Assembly (NCBI GenBank): GCA_026545225.1
Contig: CM048847.1
Location: forward strand, 9,728,501-9,792,500
DNA length: 64,000 bases
Direction of reading: 5' to 3'
From: Cornus controversa
Lineage: Eukaryota > Streptophyta > Magnoliopsida > Cornales > Cornaceae
Shown: positions 35,338 through 45,069 of the stretch, in pieces
Position numbering within the stretch: the stretch's first letter is position 1
Layout: every line of letters begins with the position of its first letter
The notes under the pieces: generated by a model
Database searches by the model: none
Seen by the model: only the letters and a program-made list of their open reading frames with translations
Told to the model about the DNA's origin: nothing
Made by a program: the position numbers and the translations under genes

Positions 35338-36630
35338 TTAAGTCGGATAGACGAGATCCATCAAGTCGACGGACTCTACGTCTCTTTTTGGCACAAATCC
35401 TTCCACGCAATGCTTCAACCTTTGCCTATTAACTTTTATCAAAGTATTATCTCGAAAGCTTCGAATTTCCCCAGCACCGTGAGGAATAACCAAAATCACT
35501 TTATCACCTGGAGAGAAGGACTTCCGTGAGATATGTCGATCATGGAACGTCTTCGTCCTCTCTTTGTAAATTCGTGAACTTTCATAAGCATCACATCTGA
35601 ATTCTTCTAATTCATTCAATTGCAATTTTCTCTCTTCTCTAGCTCTTTTTACATCAAAGTTAAATTTTCAGATTGCCCAGAGTGCCTTGTGCTCGATCTC
35701 TACTGGAAGATGACATGCTTTCCCATACACCAACCAATATGGTGACATACCGATAGGCGTTTTGTAAGCAGTCCGATATGCCCATAATGCCTCACTTAGT
35801 CATAATGACCAATCTCTTCTATCCGGTCTTACTGTCTTTTTAAGAATATGCTTAATTTCTCGACTGGACAGCTCTACTTGCCCACTTGTCTGAGGATGGT
35901 AAGGCGTTGCCACCTTATGTGTCACTGAATACTTAGCAAGTAGACCTCTCAAGAATTTATTGCAAAAGTGAGAACCACCATCACTGATCAAGGCTCGAGG
36001 AATTCTGAATCGACTAACAATGTTCTCGTGCATGAATTTGATTACCACCTTGTGGTCATTGGTTCGAGTTGCAATGGCTTCCACCCATTTGGAGACATAA
36101 TCCACACCAACCAGAATGTACTCATAGCCAAAAGAGGGTGGAAAGGGTCCCATGAAATCAATTCCCCAAACATCAAAAATCTCAACCACCAAAATGGGGC
36201 TCATTGGCATTATATCTCGCCTTGACATTGAACCCAATCTTTGACATCGATCATAAGATTTACAGAAAACATAGGCATCATGGAACAGAGAAGGCCAAAA
36301 GAATCCACACTGAAGTACCTTTGCTGTTGTCTTTCTTGCATTAAAGTGGCCTCCACATGCTAACGAGTGGCAGAACTTGAGAATATCGTGAAACTCATGG
36401 TCTGGGACACACCACCAAATAATCTGATCTGGACAATATTTAAATAACTCTGGATCCTCCCAAAAGTAATGATGAACTTTAGAGAAGAATCTATCACGCT
36501 CTCGCTTGGTTTAGTCTCGTGGCACTTTTCCCGTGGCTAAATAATTCACAATATCTGCATACCATGGTGTGGAGTTGTCGGATACTCCAAATAATTGCTT
36601 ACCCCAAAGTGACTTGAATGGTGTAGTATA
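35338..36630 (-). pseudogene. Athila-1 integrase
   Basis: From right to left: PWYADIVNYLATGKVP (RNase H/integrase linker), zinc-binding HHCC region ([47 protein letters not shown]), then the catalytic core in a 145-codon open frame. The core has [37 protein letters not shown] and [19 protein letters not shown], covering the DDE acidic residues. The C-terminal tail (35625-35338) has RTKTFHDRHISRKSFSPGDKV. Stops separate the parts. Directly upstream is protease sequence instead of RT. Confidence 0.88.
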
Positions 36631-36632
36631 TA

Positions 36633-37288
36633 CAGAATTTACCACAATGGTAGAAAATTAATCTTCTAACACATTCTTTTCCTTCTATTTTTCTTGCACC
36701 TTTATTTCATTTGTAGGTTCAGACACATCCGCAGAATCCATGAAGAAAACATCTATCTAATCTGGAGGATTCTCAACAGCATTGAAAATATTAAGCTTAA
36801 CCTTCATGTTGCCGAATGAGATATCCATGATCCCCGACCTATAATTTATGCAAGCATCAGCAGTAGCTAAGAAAGGTCGACCAAGGATCACTGGAATGTG
36901 CCTCTTTGGGTTATGAACTGACTCAGTGTCAAGTACAATGAAATCAACTGGAAAGTAGAACAGAATTTACCACAATGGTAGAAAATTGATCTTCTAACAC
37001 ATTCTTTTCCTTTTATTTTTCTTGCACCTTTATTTCATCTATAGGTTCAAACATATCCGCATAATCCATAAAGAAAATATTTGTCTAATCTGGAGGATTC
37101 TCAACATCATTAAAAATATTAAGCTTAACCTTCATGTTGCCGAATGAGATATCCATGATCCCCGACCGACAATTTATGCAAGCATCAGCAGTAGCTAAGA
37201 AAGGTCGACCAAGGATCACTAGAATATACCTCTTTGGGTTATGAACTGGCTCAGTGTCAAGTACAATGAAATCAACTGAAAAGTAGAA
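36633..37288 (-). repeat. Exact 328-bp tandem duplication in the Athila-1 protease region
   Basis: Two adjacent units, 36633-36960 and 36961-37288, both begin CAGAATTTACCACAATGG and end GAAATCAACTG.AAAGTAGAA. They differ at roughly a dozen and a half positions. Each repeats the protease C-terminal words (VILGRPFLATADACI, IMDISFGNMKVKLN). The duplication sits exactly where RT has been lost. Confidence 0.9.
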
Positions 37289-37867
37289 CTTGTCCACTTT
37301 AATGAGCACATTTTCAATGATTCCTCGGGGTTGCTTTGTTGAACTATCTACAAATTACAATACCACTAAGGTAGGCTTCAATTCTCCCAAGCCCAATTGT
37401 AAGTACACTGAATAGGGTAGCAAATTCACACTTGCACCCAAATCAAGAAAAGCTTTATCAACATGGTGCTCCCCAATGATGCATGAGATAGTTGGGGCAC
37501 CAAGATCTTTGTACTTGGGAGGAGTACACTGCTGAATTATAGAACTTACTTGTTGTGGTAGCATCACTTTCTTTGGCACATGGCTTTTAAAACGCCTTTT
37601 CTGAGTGCACAAGTCCTTCAAGAATCTAGCATAAGGAGGAATTTGCTTAATGGCATCAAGGAGTGGTAAATTAATCTTCACTTGTCGAAACACCTCTATC
37701 ATGTCATGCAGCTTGTCCCCTTGCTTCTCCAATTTAGATGCTTCAAGGAAACGTTGTGAGAAAGGAGCCTTGGGCTCATAAGGAATTTTAGCACTTGGAC
37801 TTGTGGTCACTTTTTCTTCTTCTTTCTTCTCACCCATCTTATTATCAATTATTTTCCCACTCCTCAA
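37040..37867 (-). pseudogene. Athila-1 gag C-terminus and aspartic protease
   Basis: The 170-codon open frame 37867-37355 includes PYEPKAPFSQRF, PYARFLKDLCT and the active-site word AFLDLGASVNLLPYSVY. The D-L-G-A form of the catalytic triad is characteristic of Athila/Tat proteases. After one stop the frame resumes with VLIKVDKFYFSVDFIVLD and the flap/C-terminal words GRPFLATADA and GIMDISFGN. It belongs to the same gag-protease polyprotein as 37868-39705. Confidence 0.88.
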
Positions 37868-38134
37868 AGTGGTGATGGCTTGAACTTGGTCATGGTGTGG
37901 GTTGCTTGTGGAAGCTTGCAGTCCTCTTGTATTAGCAATTGGTTGACTAGGGAGCTTCCCTTCTTCTCTTCTATTTAATGAAGTAGCAAGCTGTCGAAAC
38001 TAAGATTCTAGTTTGGCAATAGATTGAGAATGAGAGTGCACTCGCTGAACTGTAGATTGTACTGTTGCTGCAGTAGCTTGCACTGTCTCTATCAGAGAAT
38101 CAAGTTTATCAAACTTTGATAAGGTAAGTGTCAG

Positions 38135-38446
38135 TGTAACGCCCCACCCTATCCCGACACAATATTGTCCGCTTTTGGTTCCCCCGGACCAGAGACTTCC
38201 CAGGGGGGTCACCCATCCTGGTACTACTCTCAGCTAAGCACGCTTAACTGTGGAGTTCTGGTGGGTTCACAACCATCACGGCTTTAAAACGCGTTGTGTC
38301 ATAGAAGGGTGATAAACATACATATAATACTTCCCCATTCCACACCCAGGCGATGTGGGATTGAGCACCCTGTAGCCTGCCAGTGTGGTAGCTCGCCCAG
38401 TGTCTCGCACCCGCCCACATCACACCCGCCCACAAGGGTCACCACA
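38135..38446 (-). mobile_element. Solo Cassandra-type LTR carrying 5S rRNA-derived sequence
   Basis: A single 312-base LTR reading TGTAACGCCCC..GGTCACCACA on the plus strand, flanked by a perfect 5-bp duplication GTCAG (38130-38134 and 38447-38451). Its two ends match the TRIM LTRs at 8226, 14356 and 42079. Its centre instead carries a 5S rRNA-like stretch (38194-38265, minus). Absence of a second LTR and internal domain with an intact duplication marks it as a solo LTR formed by LTR-LTR recombination. Confidence 0.92.
38194..38265 (-). other. 5S rRNA-derived segment inside the Cassandra-type LTR
   Basis: On the minus strand the words CCAGAACTCC.CAGTTAAGCG, TGCTTAGCTGAGAGTAGTAC and AGGATGGGTGACC..CTGGGAAGTC follow the plant 5S rRNA order, including the A box, intermediate element and C box of its internal Pol III promoter. 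The first part of 5S (before CCCATCAG) is hardly recognisable. In Cassandra elements this region is known to be transcribed by Pol III; whether this copy is active cannot be told. Confidence 0.88.
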
Positions 38447-39828
38447 GTCAGCTTGTCTTCAATAGCAGAAATTCTCTGTGCCATAGGAACTTGTGTTTGA
38501 TATTGCTGTTGAGGTACAAAATTTCTAGGTTGATATAATGGTTGCATTGCTGCCCCTTGGTTACTGTAAGAAAAATCAAGATGATTCCTCCATGTAGGAT
38601 TGTAAGTATTACCTCGTGGAGGATTCATTGGTCCAGTGAATGTAGCTTGGACTTGCTCATGTTGAATATCAAAAAATTACCCCATTGAAGGACAATTGCT
38701 TACATTATGCATAGGACTAGAGCAAAATTCACAAGGGCCTAGCAATGAAGAATTTGGAGCAGAAGGAGTTTGATTGGCAGCCATAATTGCTGTTACCTTC
38801 TGTGCAATTAGATCAATGTCGGTTGCCATAGCTTCTGAAGCACCAACCTCAAAAATTCCATCAGTCTTCCTTGTAGTGGCAGGTCTGCTAGAATGAGTAG
38901 AGGACACATGTTGTCGAGAGTTGTCACTAAGATTTTCAAATAAGGTCTATGCCTCTTCTTCACTCTTCAACATAAAAGTACCTCCACAAGACGCATCAAC
39001 CATCTGTCTGTTGGCTTCTGTCAGCCCTTCATAAAAACTCTGCACTAGTTACCACTTAGGAACTTGATGATGAGGGCATTTCCTAAGAAGGTCCTTGAAT
39101 CTTTCTCATGTCTTATCAAATTGTTCCCCCTCATGTTGGGAGAAACCAGTGATAGCACATCTGAACTGATTGGTCTTCCCTATCAGAAAATACTTCTTAA
39201 GAAACTCATGTTGCATCTAAGTCCAAGTCGTGATAGAACATGCCAGTAGAGAATTGAACCAATACTTTGCTTTATCTTTCAGGGAGAATGGAAAAAGTCT
39301 CATTCTGAAAGCATCTTCAAAGAAGTTGTGGATTTTGGTAGTTGAACACACTTCAATGAATTCATCTAGATGCTTGTAAGGGTCTTCTTGAGTCAGTCCA
39401 AAATAAGATGGTAGCATCTGAATAATGCTAGAATTGATCTCATAATTCTGTGCTGTGACATTGGGCAGTTGAAAACCAGCTGGTGAGGTGTATTTCTCAG
39501 GAACATAGTAGTCCCTAAGTAATCTAGCCCTTTCTCCAGCAGCATTAGGAATAAGATTATCATTCCTTTCTTCCTCCATGTCTTCAATTAATTCTTCCTC
39601 TTGCACAATGGTATCAACAGGGATGTTCCTCTGTTGTCTAAGAGTACGTTCAAGATTAGGATCAAGAGGTATCAAAGGATCACCTACAGAACGACGACCT
39701 TGCATATATTAGCAAAAAGTACCTGAAAAGAAAACAAAAGCAAAATTAAAAACAAATTATAAAAATTTCCTAAACTAAAAATTCAATTAAAATTAATTCT
39801 GTAAAATCCAATCAATCAAATAGATAAT

Positions 39829-39845
39829 CCACGGCAACGGCACCA
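39829..39845 (-). promoter_or_regulatory. Athila-1 primer-binding site (Asp tRNA type)
   Basis: The minus strand reads TGGTGCCGTTGCCGTGG six bases after the 5' LTR end. It is close to TGGCGCCGTTGCCGGGG, the aspartate-tRNA primer site known from Athila elements, which supports both the lineage call and the orientation. Confidence 0.82.
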
Positions 39846-39851
39846 AAAAAT

Positions 39852-41326
39852 TGATTCGTGTGTGAGTTCGTCTCAAATTATAATTACCATACTTCACAAT
39901 AGAACGAATTCCTTGTAGAATAGGACTATCGAAAAGGGTGTCGAACCTCAGGGATTATGGTCTGATGAGTTAGAGATACGGAATTAATTCTAATTAAATA
40001 TAAGAGAAAATAATTTTTATATTTAAACTAATTAAAAAACAAATTAAAATAAATCAAAGGAAATAAAGAGTGAAGATAATATGAGATAAATCTAGGGTAA
40101 TTGAATTCACCACTAACTCCACAATCAATGGTTAATTAAATCAATTATGGGGAATTACATCATGCATAAGTGGTGTCGGTGGCTACAAGCTCACCTTCAT
40201 CCGTCAAGAAGATAACATATGATTAAGGCTAAGTCATGAAATATCTTCGATTGGCATGGGCCATCTGCCTAACTACTCTAATATAGGGTGCAGTATGATT
40301 CATCCTCTCTAGGCATAATCCATCAAAGTTTTTTATGATATATTCAGTGATTACCATTGTGTAATAATCGCTCTCATGATCATAGAAAATAAGAGAGATT
40401 GAGTTCAATAACAACAACTAAATATCTAAGACAAGATAAGAAATCATTGAAACTGAATTTACAAGACTTTTATTGCTCATTTCTATAATAAGAATCCTCT
40501 AAATTACATAATCTATGCATGTATATAAAGGTCCCCAATAATTAAAACAATCAAACCATTGATGCTTTGTTAGGGCTACATCAAAACCCTAGTGGATGAA
40601 CTAGCCGCTCATGGTAGAAGAAGAAGCTTCAACTGTTGAGGAAGAAGGCATCATCTTCATGAATTATGCGTATGACTTCGTTCTCCAATGGCTCTACAAA
40701 ATATCTTCTGTTCTGTCCAAAATCTCTCTCAGACTCTCCAATCTCCCCTCCAACTCAGCCTCCAATTCTTCACTTTATGTCCCAAGAGAATACCTCCAAG
40801 TCCTAATCCAATTAGGAATTAATTAGGTTTTCCCATAGCACTAATCATGTGGGTTTTTCCTGCTAACGTTTGGCCCAACTTTTGACCCACTAGAAGCCGA
40901 TTCACGGAATTTTCGTGAAATACAAAAGTGTGCAAAATCTAATTTCGTTCAAGCCATGTGAAAATTAAGTCAACTTGAGGCTCTGAAATAACACTTCTGG
41001 TCCGTTTTCCAAAATGGGATTAAGACTGTATTAATGCACAGATTTGGGCTTCAGGCCCGAAACCTTCTTAAGCAGCTGTACGTCTCTTGGACCTCTTCCT
41101 TGGGATGATTTGAGTTTAAATAAATGGTTGAATGGATCTCCTTGATGTAGGCTTCATCTAACCATCTTGAATGTCTTCTTTCAAAGCCCAAAATCATGGT
41201 TTTAACTGAAATAATCATTAAGGGCCTGAAAATACAGAAAACATTAAAACAAAGTAAAATAACAAAACAATCTACCACTAAGAGAATAAAATACACAATT
41301 TAAGGGGCTAGAATGCGTAACATTCA
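39852..41326 (-). repeat. Athila-1 5' LTR
   Basis: A 1475-base LTR with TGAATGTTACGCATTC at its start and CACACGAATCA at its end (minus strand), matching the copy at 30138-31581. It keeps the CTTTATATACATG word (about 40520-40530) missing from the other LTR; this may be the TATA box. The block TCGCAATAGAACGAAT is shared with the Athila-2 LTRs. Confidence 0.87.
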
Positions 41327-42078
41327 ACGCTGCAAATGGGAATTATTCATAGACGGATCGTTGAATGCGCAGGCCAGTGACATAGGGATATTGATCAAAT
41401 CTCCAGAAGGGGAAACGTTCAAATATGCCTTGTAGTTTGGGTTCAAGGCAACAAACAATGAAGCCGAGTATGAAGTATTGATTGCAGGATTAAAAATAGC
41501 TTGTATTCTTAATGTACAACAGTTAAAAGCCCACACTAACTTCCAACTGGTTGTCTGGCAAGTCCGTACAGAATATGAAGCAAAGAAAGAAAAGATGAAA
41601 TCTTATTTACAAAAAGTGCAGGAGTTGGTCGCTCACTTCCAAAAATTTTCCATCACGCGGGTTCCCTACAATGAGAATTCTAATGTGGATCATCTTGCTA
41701 GATTGGCAACATCGCAGGAAGCTACCAGTGGAGGAGTGCTTGTAGAACACATGAATAACCCAAGTATAACAGAAGAAATGCCATGTAAGGTGAATCAAGT
41801 CACCCAGGGCATAGAATGGGCAGATCCGATTGTCAAATATATAAGGGATGGCCAGTTACCACATGATAAGGTGGAGGCACGCATAATAAGTATCAGGGCA
41901 TCCCAATATACCTTGATCGACGAGATCCTCTATAAAAGAGGGGTCTCCCTCCTATACCTGCGATGTGTATCAATGGAAAAGGCTCAACATGTCATGGAGG
42001 AGATCCATGGAGGGGAATGTGGTAATCATGCAAGGGGTAGGTCCCTTGCCTATAAGGCCATTAGGTAAAGATACTATT
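41327..42078 (+). pseudogene. Tat-lineage gypsy: second RNase H and start of integrase
   Basis: The Tat frame resumes after the Athila-1 insertion with WELFIDGSLNAQASDIGI and FKATNNEAEYEVLIAGLKIA, a plant-type second RNase H as in Tat/Ogre elements. A 196-codon open frame (41478-42068) then covers VPYNENSNVDHLARLATS and the integrase N-terminus (EEIHGGECGNHARGRSLAYKA). One stop falls before the TRIM insertion at 42079. Confidence 0.88.
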
Positions 42079-42648
42079 TGTAGTAACCCTTGTCGACGGG
42101 TGTGAGTGGGCGGGTGCGAAGATAAACATTGTGTTGAGCTACCACACTGACAGGGTACAGGGTGCTCAATCCCATATCACTTGGGTGTGGAAAAGGGGAT
42201 GTGCTTATATGTAGTATGTTCTCTTTAAATAGTATGAGGCCTTTTGGGGTAAAACCCAAGAGCAAAACTATGCGGGCTCAAGCCCAAAGCGGACAATATC
42301 ATACCATGTGTTGGAGCGGGGTATTACAGTTGGTATCAAAGCTTGAACCCAGCCAAAAGTGTGTCGACGAGGACGTCGGGCCTCGTAGGGGGGTGGATTG
42401 TAGTAACCCTTGTGGACGGGTGTGAGTGGACGGGTGCAAAGACAGACACTAGGCTGAGCTACCACACTGACAGGATACAGGGTGCTCAATCCCACATCAC
42501 CTGGGTGTGGAAAAGGGGATGTGCTTATATGTAGTATGTTCTCTTCAAATGGTATGAGGCCTTTTGGGGTAAAACCCAAGAGCAAAACCGTGAGGGCTCA
42601 GGCCCAAAGCAGACAATATCATACCATGTGTTGGAGCAGGGTATTACA
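42079..42648 (+). mobile_element. Complete TRIM element with TSD CTATT
   Basis: Two 250-bp LTRs (42079-42328 and 42399-42648), TGTAGTAACCC..GTATTACA, surround a 70-base internal domain. That domain has the primer word TTGGTATCAAAGC immediately after the first LTR and a purine-rich tract GTAGGGGGGTGGAT before the second. The perfect duplication CTATT (42074-42078 and 42649-42653) lies in the Tat integrase frame, which resumes cleanly at WPIIHQDALDF. There is no 5S sequence and no protein. In the internal domain GACGAGG and CCTCGT can pair as a hairpin. Confidence 0.95.
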
Positions 42649-42653
42649 CTATT

Positions 42654-43637
42654 GGCCCATTATTCATCAAGATGCGTTGGACTTCGTCAGAAAGTGTGAG
42701 AAGTGTCAATGTTTTGCCAATGTCTCAAAGCAACCCCGGAGGAGTTAACTCCAATAGTTGCCCCATGGCCCTTTGCCCAGTGGGGAATGGACCTGATCGG
42801 CCTTTTACCCATGAGAAACGGGCAAACAAAGTTTTCAATTATGGCAGTTCACTACTTCACCAAATGGGTGGAAGTAGAGCCTTTGGCCAGGATTGGGGAG
42901 AAGAATGTCATCAACTTCGTGTGGAAGTCAATCATATATAGATTCGGCATTCCAAGGGTCATCATTACTGACAATGGAAAATAGTTCAATGGTGCACTCT
43001 TCCAGAGCTTTTGCATTGAGCATAGCATAAGTAATCACTACTCATTGCCAGGCTACCCACAGGCTAATGGGCAAGCCGAAGTATCTAACATAACAATACT
43101 CAAGATAATCAAAACACGCTTGGAGGTGTCCAAGTGTGTATGGCCTCAACTACTGCCGAGCATCTTATGGGCTTACAGGACCACTGACAAAGTCCCCGTA
43201 GGGGAGACACCCTACTTTTTGGCCTTTGAAAATGACATGGTTCATCTAGTTGAAGTGGGGGTAGGTAGCAAGTCATCGGACTAAGCACTATGACCCCAAC
43301 TGCAATGAAAGTGAGCTAAGGGCTAGTGCTGATTTCATCGAAGAAAGAAAAGAACAAACACAAACATGAGTGCGAGTGGTGGCATATTAGCAGGCCATGT
43401 CCCTCTACTACAACACTAAGGTCAAGCTAAGGAGTTTCTAACCTGGTGACGTAGTCCGCTGTGAGGTTACTCAGACCACCAAACCGTCGGGCACTAGGAA
43501 ACTGGCTCCTAATTGGGAGGGCCCTTACAAAGTAGTCAGGACTCAACGGCAGGGCACATATTAGTTAGAAACCTTTGAAGGAAAGTAGTTGGTCCATCCT
43601 TAGAATGCTGAGCATGTAAGGAAATACTATCAGTAAA
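42654..43637 (+). pseudogene. Tat-lineage gypsy integrase core and C-terminus
   Basis: It continues from YYWPIIHQDALDFVRKCEKC (second half of the HHCC zinc region) into the core in the 42703 frame: WGMDLIGLLPMRNGQ, AVHYFTKWVEVEPL, IPRVIITDNGK, then after a stop YPQANGQAEVSN and LPSILWAYRTT. The D, D and E catalytic positions are visible. A C-terminal tail (FYNTKVKLRSF, GDVVRCEVTQTT, APNWEGPYKV, AEHVRKYYQ) ends at about 43637. Several stops make it non-functional. Confidence 0.88.
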
Positions 43638-43829
43638 GTTTTTTTTTTTCTTTTTCCTCTCTAGCTTACATTTACTTTTGGCGATGTCACTTTAGAGCTT
43701 GGCTTTGTTATCAAGCCTTAGAGCAAGATTCTAGTTTTCTATTTATTCATTTTCTTGAATAAGTTCTATTATTCGAATATTAATAAAAGCGTTGTTCATT
43801 TCAAAACATGTTGTTATACTTAAAACACT

Positions 43830-44480
43830 CAAGACATAACCTTACGGGGATACACCTCTACAGAGGGTCTTTAACGAAAAAGGCAGGATGGATGAATTCT
43901 GAGAACATTGTTAAACTAGCCCTAAAGGGGCACAACCCTAAGGGGATACACCTCTACAGAGGGCCTTTAATGAAAAAGGCGGGATGGATGAATTCCGAGA
44001 GCATTGTTAAACTAGCCCTAAAAGGGCACAACCCTAAGGGGATACACCTCTGCAAAGGGCCTCTAATGAAAAAGGCGAGATGGATTAATTCTGAGAACAT
44101 TATTAAAATAGCCATACGCGAGCATAACTCTACAGGGGTACACCTCCAAATAGGGCCTTTAATGAAAAAGGCAAGATAGATGAATTCTGAGAACATTGTT
44201 AAAATAGCCTTATGTGGGCACAACCCTACCGGAATACACCTCCAAAGAGGGCCTTTAATGAAAGAGGCGGGATGAATACATTCTGAGAACATTGTTAAAA
44301 GAGCCTTACGTAGGCACCACCCTATGGGGATACACCTCTAAAGAGGGCCTTTAATGAAAAAGGCAGGACGAATTAGTCCCAAGAATATTATTAAGGAACC
44401 CTGCGGAAGGACACCTCTAGGGGAAATCTTTAAGAAAAAAAATGGAATCAGTTATAATGCCGAGAACATGGTCAAGTGAC
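43830..44480 (+). repeat. Tandem array of ~96-bp units 3' of the Tat integrase
   Basis: The phrase GGGGATACACCTCTACAGAG with TTTAATGAAAAAGGCGGGATG and ATTCTGAGAACATTGTTAAA recurs at 43846, 43942, 44038, 44135, about 44230 and 44326, i.e. every 95-97 bases. A degraded seventh unit ends near 44480. The period is close to a multiple of three, so both strands stay open by repetition. Such arrays in the 3' region are known from Tat-group elements. Confidence 0.9.
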
Positions 44481-45069
44481 CATACATGGGCAAAGCCTGC
44501 CTAAGGAAGCACTATCCGACAACAAGTCCAAAGTGTGAGTCCTTTTTTTATGTAGGAGTATGTTATGGGAGTTTTTCTTACAGACCAGAGGGTACCTCAA
44601 TTAAAAAAAAAAAAAAAGCAAATAAGTCTTCATTGATTAAGAAAAAAGGTTACACTAGACACTACAAAGGAAAAACATTGCATGACAATAGAAAAAGAAA
44701 TGGGAATCAGTTGTCAGATGTCAGGCTCTCTAAGCTACAAACCAAAGAAGTCTATATCAAGTCATTCATCGTGTGCCACTTCGTGGAAGTATTTGAAGCC
44801 ATCGATATACGACTAGTTAAGGGCCCTATCAAAATCGGGCGAATCCTTGAAGTGCTCGACCGCCAGTTTTTTGATCCCTAGCAAATCAGCATTCTATATG
44901 GCCATCTCCTCCCACTTGTGACTAAGTTGGGAGTTAAGGGTGGAGTGCTCACTACTAAAAGAGGCGCGTTCGGTGACAAAAGAGGCTTTCTTCTTCTCCA
45001 TCTCCTGCTCCGTCTATAAGAGGGGTTGGAGAGTCCGTGGGCAAGTGTCAAGCCCTATTTAAAAAATGG

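Larger units (their letters stand above)
37868..39705 (-). pseudogene. Athila-1 gag, interrupted by a Cassandra-type LTR
   Basis: The 162-codon frame starting at 39705 has NAAGERARLLRDYYVPE, PSYFGLTQEDPYKHLDEF and LFPFSLKDKAKYWFNSL, the retrotransposon gag core of Athila elements. It continues with stops through FYEGLTEANRQMVDA and a zinc-binding-like CEFCSSPMHNVSNCPS. The frame is split by the solo LTR at 38135-38446: AQRISAIEDKLT on one side rejoins LSKFDKLDSLIETVQ on the other. Confidence 0.88.
30138..41326 (-). mobile_element. Athila-1: complete Athila-type gypsy element lacking reverse transcriptase
   Basis: Two similar LTRs (30138-31581 and 39852-41326) bracket an internal region read on the minus strand: PBS, gag, protease, integrase, env-position ORF, polypurine tract. 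No RT or RNase H is present between protease and integrase. It interrupts the Tat element; the flanking five bases are ACACT on the left and ACGCT on the right, compatible with a target duplication carrying one change. In the first ~155 aligned bases the LTRs differ at about nine positions, so the insertion is not recent. Most ORFs carry stops. Confidence 0.87.

Noticed and set aside
34810..35432. Open frames across the GATCGATC palindromes
   Set aside because: They lie between integrase and the env-position ORF, have no domain, and the repeated IDRP/SIA words are simply translations of the palindromes.
38194..38265. A genuine 5S rRNA gene
   Set aside because: It lies inside an LTR with a target duplication, covers only part of 5S, and its first third is not recognisable. 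It is a Cassandra-type module.
43808..44292. Open frames on both strands across the 96-bp array
   Set aside because: The repeat period is near a multiple of three, so the frames stay open by repetition; the peptides are just repeated units with no domain.
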